From positions 1,781,389,466-1,781,453,465 of the forward strand of contig NC_056743.1 of the NCBI RefSeq assembly GCF_019279795.1: a stretch of DNA of 64,000 nucleotides, given 5' to 3'. The stretch comes from Protopterus annectens. Taxonomy: Eukaryota > Chordata > Ceratodontiformes > Protopteridae. The notes beneath the pieces were generated by a model. The model saw only the letters and a program-made list of their open reading frames with translations, did no database searches and was not told where the DNA came from. The stretch's first letter is position 1; each line of letters opens with the position of its first letter. A program made the translations under genes and the position numbers. Shown piece by piece: positions 1 through 10,139 of the stretch.

Positions 1-357
1 AATCATGCTGAAAAGTGTAGGTATTATCCTTGCAAACTTACAAGTTATTGTTTATCTGATGTAGGCAATGATGTTGCCATACAACTGCCTTCTAGACTAT
101 GTTTGAATTATACTATTCATTGAGTCCATTGTACAGCTGTACGCAAACAAAAAAATCTTACATTGGCCATTAAAAAATGGTAAGTTCATTTATCAAAAAG
201 TTATACATGATAGATCTAGTAATGCTTTGTTAATTTTATCAACAATTGAGAATATCTGTGATCTGGCATCAGAAATGTGGATTGTCGATAGTATCTATGT
301 TATGAGTAGATGAGGCAACAATATTCTGAATGTGGCTAGATTGAAATATATGAAAAG

Positions 358-760
358 CAGTAGTGTAGTTGGAGTGGGGCAAAAGGGGCAACTGCCCCAG
401 ATGCAAAGTATTAGGGAACATAATCAACCATCCACCATTCCAATTTCTCAAACTTGCTGTCAATCCTGAGTGCTGTAGTGTTTCATGTGTGGTCTAAACT
501 GTAGCAGACTGACTGCTACATTGTAGCAAGCAATTTGCTAGTGTTTAAAGACAAAAATATATTTTTTTAAACTAAAACCTGAGGGCTGTAGTGCTCCATA
601 CAGAGTAAAAACTGTAGCAACTGTTTGCTACATTTATAACAAGCAGTTTGGTAAAGTTAAAATAAAAGAAAAAAATATATATTTTTTTTACTGAAATGTA
701 AGGAAATATGGTAGGGGTGCGGCATAGAAACAGGCGCTGAATGGCTAGAGCAGGGGCATG
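358..760 (+). repeat. possible decayed hAT-like element
   Basis: A segment starting at 358 resembles a hAT-type terminus of the CAGTGGCGTAGCTA kind, followed by GGGGCAACTGCCCC and GCAAAG as in many vertebrate hAT ends. Sequence at about 710-760 (GGCGCTGAATGGCTAGAGC) resembles the opposite end. No matching 8-bp duplication could be identified and no transposase is visible, so the limits are guesses. Confidence 0.3.
465..695. repeat. two-unit tandem duplication, ~113 bp
   Basis: Units beginning CCTGAG at 465 and 578 align through their length: GCTGTAGTG near the start, CTGTAGCA then TTGCTAC or CTGCTAC in the middle, and an A/T-rich end with AAAATATATTTTTTT. The copies are clearly diverged. The duplication lies inside the possible hAT remnant. 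Confidence 0.7.
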
Positions 761-2300
761 AGTATGTGTGTTTCATGTATCTCATCACTTGAAGAGCTGA
801 CATGGTAGGGCAGTAGTTTATGGGACCGGCACAGGTTACTTGTAGAGCCTGGTATGCTTCTGGTGGAGGTTACAAAGATTTTCTAGTTGTGATTGTTTGG
901 ACATCATCAAAATCACTGTGGTCATATAGTATAATGTGAAACAGTATTCTTGATAATTTTTCACACTTTTCCTTTCACCAGATCCATCACATGTCATCTG
1001 TGCTTTGAGCCAGTGGCAATTAAAAGCTTACTGAACAATCTCTCTACTAGTTATATACCTGGATATTACTTTCACTTATTCCAGAATGTCTGGTGCAAGG
1101 GGCAAAATCTTGGTTTATTTGTATGTTCCCACAAGATAACATTTTCAGGAATTTTGTAAAGCACATCCTTTCTTTGGCATTTTTGCCTCACTGTGACATT
1201 GCTTTTGCCTTTTCAGTGCTTTGTGCCACTTCTCCAGAAGGTATTTCAGATTTACTTTCCTACTTTTATCAGTACTATGTATATGGTAGGAAATGAAAAC
1301 TGACCATACATTTTTCACCTGCACCTCGTTTACCACCAGTGTATCCACCAAACTTTTGGTCAGTATATGAAGTACATCAGGCTGGATTGTCTTTGATACA
1401 AAATGTTATGGAAGGCTGGCATAAGCATTTTATATGTTACTAGGACATTGTTCTGTGATTTAGCTGACAGTATAACATGTTAAGGAATAGTATTGAATTG
1501 ATCAAGTATGGGTAAGTATATCACTGGAAGAAGCATTCACATCATCTGAAGGGTGTACATTGGACAAATATAGGAGTATTAGACATATATTGAAAAATAT
1601 ATTATATCATTCAGCCCTCAAAGTACTCCAATTCATTTCTTTGCAACTACAGACATAGATGAACTACTATGTGACAGTTTATCATGATTTCTGAAAGCAT
1701 GTTTTCTTACTGTTTCTGTTTATTTGCAGATCTGCATTGTGAATAAAACATTTCTCCAGTTTTGACATTTCTACAGTCTCAACTATGACTGGTAAGGACT
1801 TGCATTATGGAATCTGTGACCATATATAAGTCTGAATTTAATGTATGCTAATGATTATTTGCCATCCATAATTTTGCTTCCTTTATACATGTGCTATTCT
1901 ATGATTCGCACTGCTTAGCATCAACTTCATGTATATTGTTTACAATGTACCGTATTATCTTTGTTACTGCTGTCTCACATTTAGAGAACGATGTTTATTA
2001 TTCCAACATGTAGTGATTATTCTGAATGTGAATAATTATACATATAAGTTCTACATTTTAGGGTCACAAGAATTGTGACAATATTGCCTAAGTGTGAGTG
2101 GAATGATCGCAATACTTTTTTAATGAGTGAATGTGAGCAAAGCTGTAAGTATCATTACTGTAGATCAAACGTATGCTCGAACATATGTTCCTTCGATAAT
2201 TTTTAACTTTGACATTCTTCAAGAGTGCAGTCACACTTCAAATAACGCAATATTTGATGGAATATCATGGAACTATATAAATATATCTGTCTTTATCTAT
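761..2300. other. no recognised feature
   Basis: AT-rich sequence. The short open frames (all under 100 codons) lack recognisable motifs and overlap one another on both strands, as expected by chance. I see no repeat family or exon signature. Confidence 0.5.
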
Positions 2301-2304
2301 CTAT

Positions 2305-2500
2305 ATCTAATAGTGGTACAAAAGATAACACACTCACCTTTGGTGCAGAAGGCTGTGGGTTCTACTTCCACACCAGGCAAATCAATTACTGACACATTGG
2401 TGCAGCATAAGTAGGTACTGCATGATCCCATGGCACCTATCAAAAAGAGCAGGGGATGTTCCCCAGTTACCTAGCCAAATTTTCCCTAGTAGTATAAATA
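2305..2500 (+). repeat. tRNA-headed SINE-like sequence
   Basis: GTGGTACAAAAGATAACA followed about 35 bp later by GGGTTCTACTTCC gives the spacing and composition of pol III A and B boxes. A body follows with GTGCAGCATAAGTAGGTACTG and a run of A at about 2520. It resembles a tRNA-derived SINE of a different family from the others in the window. No terminal duplication was identified. Confidence 0.4.
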
Positions 2501-2547
2501 CCATCTGAGATCTCTCCAGAAAAAAAAAAAAAAAGGATAAATATATA

Positions 2548-2548
<1 letters not shown>

Positions 2549-2605
<57 letters not shown>
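2549..2605. repeat. (TA)n microsatellite
   Basis: An almost uninterrupted TA dinucleotide tract that directly abuts the left arm of foldback element F1. Confidence 0.97.
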
Positions 2606-2607
<2 letters not shown>

Positions 2608-3056
2608 ATGTACTTGATTTTCGCAAATGTCTGTTTCACCGAAATGTGACATTCGCGAGTGGATTTACACGAAAGTTTGTTTTATTGAAAACGCACTTTT
2701 GCGTAAATGAGTAGGTAAAATAAAAAATAAATTAGTGAAATAAGGAAAAACATGCAGTTTGCATGTTAACTTAGTTGTACATCAACGTTTAGTGTTGATA
2801 TACAACTAAGCGGACTGTTGTTGAGATCGTAGTACAGTGGGATGAGGGAACATTCCCTTTACCGCATTGTAGTATGCAATCGGAGTGAGAATATTAAAGT
2901 AGGGGGAGTGGGGGCACAGTGTTTTAAGTGGGCTTTTTTTGTTTTTTTTCATGGATTTACATGAAAGTGCGTTTTCATTGAAACGCACTTTCGTGTAAAT
3001 GCATTCGCGGATTTATGTTTCATAGAAACGTAAATTCGATAATAGACAGTAGTGCC

Positions 3057-3058
<2 letters not shown>
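2606..3058 (+). mobile_element. foldback element F1
   Basis: The two ends form an imperfect inverted repeat of about 90 bp. The left arm (about 2625-2715) and right arm (about 2950-3050) share TTTACACGAAAGT and AAAACGCACTTT when one is reverse-complemented. Inside are two hairpins. One is at 2770-2810 (arms CTTAGTTGTA and TACAACTAAG). The second is at 2823-2881, symmetric around GGGAACATTCCC with outer GAGATCGTAGTACA. It is followed by the family signature GGAGTGAGAATATTAAAGTA plus a G-run. No open frame of note. Flanked by (TA)n on both sides. Confidence 0.75.
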
Positions 3059-3103
<45 letters not shown>

Positions 3104-3104
3104 T

Positions 3105-3163
<59 letters not shown>

Positions 3164-3176
3164 CAAACACACACAA
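3059..3176. repeat. (TA)n then (CA)n compound microsatellite
   Basis: About 40 bp of TA repeats followed by about 70 bp of CA repeats, starting at the right edge of foldback element F1. The frames translating as IYIYIY and THTHTH are artefacts of the repeat. Confidence 0.97.
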
Positions 3177-3587
3177 AACTACACATACAAATGTGAACAA
3201 TACCAGACATCAAAGTGCATTGAAATGCATTGTTTGACTTTACTAATAAATCAAAACTGCAACCAGCAACAATAAAAAAACTCTCCATATATTATGTACT
3301 CCACAAACATTGCCTAAACAGTGCCAGTCTATGCAGTAAATACCAGCTTGTGAAAAAAATGCTACTGTTACACAAATAACATTAGCAGTCCCTAACAAAA
3401 CACACTTTAAATCAATGCAAAGCAACAGATTTTAATAACCAAAAACAGACACTGTGAGTGCAAATCTCAAATAACAATGAAATCAAATGGTACAAAGGTC
3501 ACACATAAAAAAAAGTTATTAAAGATCAAAAGAAAGGCCCAGTAAAGGTAGGAAAAATGACAAGCTCAGATAGAGGGTAATGTATGG

Positions 3588-4148
3588 CATGTCTACAGCT
3601 AGTGAAGTTTGACTTTATTTGCTAGAATGCACCAGTAAAAAGAAGTAAAAGTAAAAGTAAAAAGTCATGGCCAATCAGAAATCATGTAGCTGAATCAGTA
3701 GTATACCCTTAAGGGGTTATATTCTTATATCCTATGGGCCTCCACTACAGGAGGTTGAAGGTATTACAAAGTGAACTTCTCCAAGGAAGGCCAAGAAAAG
3801 CTAAAGTTTTTACTAAATGGTTTGTCAGTATGACCATTTGACTCTTTGATTTACATATTATTTAGGATATTTTGCAGTGACCCTAATGTTATGGACATCA
3901 AGCTTCTTTTTAAGTTTTGTGACTTTATTGCCACCAACTCACTTAAGCTATACTGATGAGCTTAGAAAAAGAACAGCACATGTCATGTCTACAGCTAGTG
4001 GGGTTTGGATTTAGTGGCTTGCATTTATCAGCAAAAACTTAAAAAAAAAGGTAAAATTAAAAAATAGTTATGAATATTCAGAAGCCATATGGCCAAAACA
4101 CTGGCATGTATTTAAAGGGTAATTTGAATATCCCATGGACCTCCACTT
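3588..4148 (+). repeat. pair of diverged direct repeats, 396 bp apart
   Basis: CATGTCTACAGCTAGTG occurs at 3588 and again at 3984. The similarity continues for about 160 bp and ends near CCTATGGGCCTCCACT (3731) and CCCATGGACCTCCACT (4131). This is either an old segmental tandem duplication or two copies of an unknown interspersed repeat. No coding content. Confidence 0.6.
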
Positions 4149-4204
4149 CTTTCTTGTAGATTTTACTAATGTATCACCTTTTTACACTTTGGTTTATATA
4201 TACA

Positions 4205-4220
4205 TATGTGTGTGTGTGTG

Positions 4221-4273
<53 letters not shown>

Positions 4274-4299
4274 ATCTATACATATATATCTATACATAT
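4205..4299. repeat. (TG)n/(TA)n compound microsatellite
   Basis: TG repeats (about 4207-4228) followed by TA repeats and TATC-like interruptions. Located immediately 3' of the minus-strand SINE. Confidence 0.95.
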
Positions 4300-4531
4300 A
4301 TATGTTGTATCTTGCGGCTTTTTCCCGGTTAGGGGTCGCCACAGCAGAACTCTAGTCCGCTAATGACTGGCAGTAGATTTTTACATACCGAGTTCCCAGC
4401 CCTGATGTACAACCTTCAATGAAGGTACGCCCATTCACGCATGTCTCCACACAGAAGACGCTTTAGCTGAAAATCGAACAGGACAACATCTTATTGTAAG
4501 GCGACAATGCTACCACAGCACCACCACCGCA
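4300..4531 (-). mobile_element. SINE family B, copy 1
   Basis: On the minus strand the head reads GCTGTGGTAGCATTGTCGCC (A-box region) and then a B-box-like sequence (GTTCGATTTTC), as in a tRNA-derived promoter. The body includes GGAGACATGCGTGAATGGGC, and the tail GGCGACCCCTAACCGGGAAA ends in GCCGCAAGATAC. The copy at 6438-6680 is the same family in the opposite orientation and aligns over essentially the whole length. The tail resembles the 3' end of an RTE-type LINE, which would be its mobiliser (inference). Confidence 0.8.
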
Positions 4532-4558
4532 GTTTTTATTATACTATATAAAATATAC

Positions 4559-4560
<2 letters not shown>

Positions 4561-4617
<57 letters not shown>
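4561..4617. repeat. (TA)n microsatellite
   Basis: TA repeat tract just left of foldback element F2. Confidence 0.97.
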
Positions 4618-4620
<3 letters not shown>

Positions 4621-4639
4621 TACATAGATAGATATTTAG

Positions 4640-4960
4640 GGAGAGAGCGAGAGAGATGAGTCCTCTTGGACTAAAGTTTCAGGAAGCCAAACTTCATATG
4701 GTCAAAACCATATAATCAACTTTCCAAAACATCAAGCTTTTGCATGGAGATTGTGGTATAGTGGAGATCGGGGAATGTACCCTTCTCCCTACTGTGCTGG
4801 GATTTTGGAGTTTGTATATATAATACATATGGCTGGGGGAATGCTGTTTTGTCTTGTTCAAGCTTTTTGGAAAGTCAGTCATATGGTCTTGACCATGTGA
4901 AGGTTGACTTTCTGAAAAGTCGATCTTCTGACATGGGTCTGTATATCTATCTATATATCC
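4640..4960 (+). mobile_element. foldback element F2
   Basis: Left arm (about 4664-4740) and right arm (about 4848-4945) are an inverted repeat sharing TTTCAGGAAGCC-like sequence, CATATGGTCAAAACCATAT and CTTTCC. Each arm is itself palindromic around the CATATGGTC/GACCATATG motif. The core hairpin at about 4744-4810 has arms GAGATTGTGGTATAGTGGAG and CTACTGTGCTGGGATTTTGG. It is followed by a diverged signature (GGAGTTTGTATATATAAT). The right terminus reads TCTTCTGACATGGGTC, matching the ends of F5 and F10. Confidence 0.75.
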
Positions 4961-4972
4961 TTCTAGCTATCT

Positions 4973-5001
4973 GTGTGTGTGTGCGTGTGTGCGTGTGTGC
5001 G

Positions 5002-5079
<78 letters not shown>
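4973..5079. repeat. (TG)n microsatellite
   Basis: About 107 bp of TG repeats with several CG interruptions, between foldback elements F2 and F3. Confidence 0.97.
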
Positions 5080-5080
<1 letters not shown>

Positions 5081-5100
5081 ATGTGAATGCATATATATAT

Positions 5101-5429
5101 CAGTTGATCGACCTTTTGAAATGCCGAACATCATATGGCCAAGACCATATGATTGACATTTCCGAAGGTCAAACAGTGTGAATGGAGATCACTGTACATT
5201 GAGGAATAGGAAAATTGCCATTTTCCTCAATGTAGTGTAATGTAGTGTGATCTTAGAGCTAATATATTTAATTACCAGGGAGAGTGGGCAGTGCAGTGGG
5301 GCTTGCGTCCTGCAAAAACAACAAGAAAATTGTTTTTATTTCTTTTTTATTTTAGTTTCGACCTTCTGAAATGTCAGTCATATTGTCTGGCCATATCACA
5401 TTCGGCATTTCGGAAAGTCGATCAACTGA
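5101..5429 (+). mobile_element. foldback element F3
   Basis: Left arm 5101-5170 and right arm 5360-5429 are a clear inverted repeat, roughly 80% identical by eye. Both run CAGTTGATCGAC, GAAATGCCGAA, ATATGGCCA, GACATTTC, GAAGGTC. Each arm is also palindromic about its centre. The core hairpin (about 5178-5255) has outer GAGATCACTGTACATTGAGG pairing with CCTCAATGTAGTG and GTGATC. It is followed by the family signature (AGAGCTAATATATTTAATTA and a G-rich stretch). No open frame. Confidence 0.8.
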
Positions 5430-5432
5430 ATT

Positions 5433-5490
<58 letters not shown>
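5433..5490. repeat. (TA)n microsatellite
   Basis: TA tract that separates F3 from F4 and abuts both arms directly. Confidence 0.97.
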
Positions 5491-5494
<4 letters not shown>

Positions 5495-5782
5495 TCGCTT
5501 TACAATCATGAAATACTGAAAGATCTAATTTCAGCATCTTGGGACAGTAAAGGCGAAAATGAAAAATGTTGAAAGTGGTAAGCACAAATTTGATTATCTC
5601 AAATCTGTGCTTATGCAGTGCAGCAACGGTACGGGAAATGTTTGGCCGGGATGTTTTATGGAAGTGAAGGTAAGTGAGTGTATGTGAGTGTTATTGTAAG
5701 TTGTGCATGCGGGTTAGGGTAGGGAGGTGAAAGTATGATTGTGAGTGTTGGATGTGTTTGTGTTTGTGTATTTGTGATGTGT

Positions 5783-5845
<63 letters not shown>

Positions 5846-6152
5846 TGTGGAATGTCTGCATGTGAGCAATGCATTTCTTTACTGTTAGTGTGATCTCGGA
5901 GTTAGTATATATAAGTAGGGGCGGTGTGGGGGGGTGCAGGGGGGCTTGCCCCCTTGCATAGGTGTAGTGTAGGATTGTGTATTTTGTGTGTTGTGGGTTG
6001 AATGGTGTGTGTGTTGTGTGGTGTATGGTTTGTGTATGTTTGGGATTGTATTTTTCGTGTTTGTGTGTTTCGGGATTGTGGGCCATTCGACTTTATAGTT
6101 TTGAGATACTGAAATTCGAGCTTTCAGTATTTCAAGATTATAAAGGTGAACC
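5491..6152 (+). mobile_element. foldback element F4
   Basis: Left arm 5491-5561 and right arm 6084-6151 are inverted copies (CTTTACAATCATGAAATACT against CTTTATAATCTTGAAATACT when reverse-complemented). Each arm is palindromic (AATACTGAAA... TTTCAGTAT). The interior is strongly G/T-biased, contains a (GT)n tract at 5778-5843, and carries the best example of the signature: GATCTCGGAGTTAGTATATA then AAGTAGGGG at about 5893-5925. This is followed by a G-run hairpin GGGGGGCTTGCCCCC. Confidence 0.78.
5778..5843. repeat. (GT)n microsatellite inside F4
   Basis: About 66 bp of GT repeats within the G/T-biased interior of F4. Confidence 0.96.
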
Positions 6153-6157
6153 ACAGA

Positions 6158-6224
6158 CATATATATATACATATATATACATACATATATACATATATAT
6201 TATATATACATACATGTATATTAC

Positions 6225-6259
<35 letters not shown>

Positions 6260-6266
6260 CACACAT
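6158..6266. repeat. (TA)n/(CA)n compound microsatellite
   Basis: TATATATACA-type repeats followed by CA repeats, at the right edge of F4. Confidence 0.93.
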
Positions 6267-6437
6267 TATCGAATCTGACTTTGTTGACACTCATAATATC
6301 AAACTCCCACTTCATCGAAGCAGCAGAACAATAAAGATCTTCCCTTTTCAAATTCCTACAGCATATGGAAGTGCTAATCAAGCAGTGGCTGATATCTTGC
6401 CTAAATCAGCATGCTCTGCTAATACACCATCATTTCT

Positions 6438-6680
6438 GAGGTGGTGGTGCTGCAGTAGCATTGTCGCCTCACAGTAAGACGCTGTCCGGTTCGATTCTCA
6501 GCTAGAGCATCTTCTACATGGAGACATGTGTGAATGGGCATACTTTCATTGAAGGTTGTGCATCAGGGCTGGTAACTCGGCACGTAAAAATCAACTACCA
6601 ATCATTAGCGGACCGGAGTTCCACTGTGGCAACCCTTAACTGGGAAAAGCCGAAAGACTCAACAAGTGCCAGTCTTCTAG
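6438..6680 (+). mobile_element. SINE family B, copy 2
   Basis: tRNA-like head: GCTGCAGTAGCATTGTCGCC (A-box region) and GGTTCGATTCTCAGC (B-box). The body contains GGAGACATGTGTGAATGGGC, ATCAGGGCTGGTAACTCGG and GCGGACCGGAGTTCCACTG. The tail GGCAACCCTTAACTGGGAAA is followed by AGCCG. Same family as 4300-4531, opposite orientation, so the pair brackets the foldback cluster F2-F4. Confidence 0.82.
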
Positions 6681-9600
6681 GATAATAAAGTATAAACTTT
6701 GTATCAGTTATTTTTTGTCAGCATTACAAGACATATTCATGAACCTGAGATATAATTATATCTTTGGTAGCACAGGATATCTAGCATCAGTACTTGTGCA
6801 GGTATATTTAAGACTTGCACATATATATCTAAGCCCATAGGATGTCCTTCTTACAATACTAAGAATAGCAGAGGGATCTAATCTACATCTTAAAAAATGT
6901 AGTTTTGTAATACACTATGTAACTGAAATGTTTATTATGAACACTCTGCAGTTTCTTTATTAGAAAAATATATAATAGGAATAATGGGAATAATTAGTAA
7001 TAAACCAGTTTTTAGCTGTTTAAAAAGGAGGTTTGGGGAAACATGTATTTATTTATTTATTTATTCTCTTGTTTTCCACTCCCTGACCTCTGCAGTATTC
7101 TGTATCCTTGGTTGCCATACCTAAAAGTACTCTTTCTTCCCCAGGGGCTGGAGCTCCACATTTCTAGGCTAAACAAGAGTTTTGTGGTCTTTTCAGTCCT
7201 GCCCATGAAGTTCTATCAACCCATCCATTCCCCCTGCAGAGAGACTGCTGGATGGAAGGAAAGGGGCCACTCTCTAGGTTTTTTGAATCGTCTTTTCCTT
7301 TCCTCCTGTTAAGTGATTCAACAACTAATAATAGCTGCCAGGTTAGGGAAGAGACTTGTGGCTCCCATGCACACTCACTTCCCCAAGCACAGACGTGCAA
7401 AGCGCAACTAGCTGCATGAACCTCCCTACCTGCTCTGCAAGTGATCACGTACCTATCAATAAGCATCATTGATATGATAGGCCTAGCTGCCTCTGTCTGT
7501 TAGGATGGGTGTGCTGGCATTGGCTGCTCAAGGCAACATTTCTTTGTTTTAGTTTTACTGGCTCTTATAATTTGCTCAGTTCTACCAGAAGTATGGCATT
7601 TTTCTTGCTTAAACCTATATTAAGAAGATGTGTTCTGTTTAGCAGGGCACCTATAACATATATTAGGTTTACTGTATTCCGTGTTCTGTGGAAGCTCTTT
7701 TACTCTGTTGTATGCTTCTGTCAGGGCCCTAACTTCCAACTCAAATTTCCTATGGGAGCAATTGTTTTTAGTAAATCTAGTATAATCCGAATTCAATTAA
7801 TTAGACCAGATCAGTTGAATACAGTATAGGTGTGCACTGCAACAGCGGCACTTCTGAGACTGCAGAACTTTGTGAGCAATTAAGTTTTTCCACTGACTCT
7901 GAGTTTGTGCAGCCTTAGAGTTAGTGTGTTTAAGGTCACAAGGGTGTAGAATGCCCCCACATGATGGGGCAAAGAAGGTTGTTCCTTGCAGCATTGCTTC
8001 TGTTTCTTTAAATTCTTTAAGTTGATGTTTAGTGGTGCTGACTTTCTGGTGATGATACTGCCTATTATGGTATTGATATGTTCAGTTAGAAGCCATGAAT
8101 TCAGCTCTTCTGTCTTAGCCATTTTAATTCTTTGTTTACTTATGTCAAAATATCCTTATACTTAGTCACTGTTTAAGCAAGCTTTCAAGATCACGACTCA
8201 TATCTGTGGCTTCCACTTATCTTCCTTGGTTTATGATAAAACTGAGTTTGTAATAACATTGCCAGTAGTACATAGATCTTTTTTCTAGGCCTTTCAGGAG
8301 TCAAGAGATCTTTCATCAGACTGTAGGCTCCACCTCAAGAAGCATAGCAAATAATTGCTTTTTTTCTTCTGTTTTAAATTGCAATGTTTAACAAATTATG
8401 TTCCCTTCCTTAAAAGTCTTTCTTGTAGGACTAGATTTTCACATCAAATGCAGCCAAAGTTCTGAGGATTTCTCTTTTCTTTATAAAAAAAGTCTAAAAA
8501 GTATAAGAAATAAGAAACTTTTGGATGCCCAAAGTAGAGTTGGCAATGCTAGGAAAGAGCTCATTATTAGCTTGAATTGGATGCTAATTGGCTGCACTCT
8601 ACATAATTCATAATTAACTAGTCAAAAAATACTAAATTGATACTTCAGTCATTTGTGTACAGTCACATACTAAAACTGTCTGACAGTTACTGTGAAGACC
8701 ACTTAGAATGTGACATCTTAAGTAACAGTGAAATGATTATCAAGGACCAATGCATACAGTATTTTTGAGATTTTTTGATTGTAAATATGTCCAAACATAT
8801 ATTTTTCCTTCAAGTAAGCCTTAATGTTGTAGCTAGCTCAAATAGCCTTAATGCTGCATTTAGCTCAAATTGCTGCCATTGACTTTCCCCACACTTTTTT
8901 GGCAGCTGTCAGACAGAAATTTAGGTTGCAAATTCCTTGAAAATCATATACCAGGGACGTAACACTGTGTCAACAACATAACATCTCTTAATGTCAGTCT
9001 GAGTTACTTATTCAAACATACAATAACCAGATATGCTTACTTGTTTGAACTGATCATTTCTGGATAACGCCTAGAACACTATAATAAGTAATGGAAATAC
9101 AGTAGTACTAAAACAAATACCACAGCAGTCATTCTCAGTCTTATAAATCATTACACGTCTCTTAGTTTGAGCTGACTGCATGTCATGCTATGACATGTTG
9201 ATTTCGTTGTTGCACCACCGTTATGTGCAGAATACAATAGGTGTTGAAATTATAGACATTCTACTAATTAATATATGGAAGAATATCATCTTGTCCCAGT
9301 ATTTATAGAAGAAACATTGAAGTCACAAAGCTAAGGCAGATTTTTATATCTCATGATGAAAATATAGGACTGAGTCTTAGAATTATTGTAACAAAAATCA
9401 GAGAAACAATGGCAGAAAAAGCCAAAAATAATGTATTCTTTGAGTTCTAATAAAAATGACTAATGCCTGTTGTGTATACAAAGTGTAAGAGAGGAGACAA
9501 TTCCACGGTTTAGTGCCTGTGATTGAAGGGCCAGTATACCATAAGGAATGTAGGGAGAGTTCTGAAGATTATATAATGACATGAAGTTTAGAGTTTTGTT

Positions 9601-10130
9601 GAAAGAATAGTGCATGGGGTGAAGGGCAAAACAGGGTCAAAAATCAAGAAATAAATTGAAGAGGTTGCATACTGCCCTGCTGTTAAATTGAATTGATTTA
9701 CTTATGTTTATTGTGGCACAGAGGTGTTCCTGTTTTGGTTTAAGCAAAATAACTCCACCTGCTTGATGCCTATTGTTTGCACTTTTTTATCTGTTGGATG
9801 AGGAAGATAAGGTTGCTAGGAAAGGCAGTACCACACTTATGGTATAAGAATTCCAGTGCCTTTTTCAGGTGACAAGTACGTGGGATAGGTCTTAGACATA
9901 ACAAAACAAAAAGTACTGAAAACAGACAGCAGAATAAATACACACCACTTCATTTATTTTACATTAAGTGGCTTTGTCTAATAATGTTAGGCAACTAAGA
10001 AAAATGTGCATAATTCTGTTAAAAAAAAACAGAAAGGAATGAATACTCCTGGTTTCTGCCAGTGTTGACGATTCCTCCATGTTGATCACCATGTGACTGT
10101 AGATAGTTATGATAAGGGAATGTGTTGAGA
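6681..10130. other. no recognised feature
   Basis: About 3.4 kb without a motif I can assign. Open frames at 7043-7829 reach about 106 codons but are antisense to one another and lack recognisable domains or compositional evidence of coding. It could include host intron, unidentified old repeats, or untranslated regions. Confidence 0.4.
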
Positions 10131-10139
10131 AGGGATTTA

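Noticed and set aside
2382..5181. Open frames translating as IYIYIY, CVCVCV or THTHTH
   Set aside because: They are microsatellite dinucleotide repeats read in frame, with no coding evidence; the same holds for frames at 5.6-6.4, 18.4, 58.2 and 58.5 kb.
7043..7829. Host gene exons
   Set aside because: Frames about 90-106 codons occur on both strands, have no domain, no convincing splice-site pattern, and no similarity I recognise.
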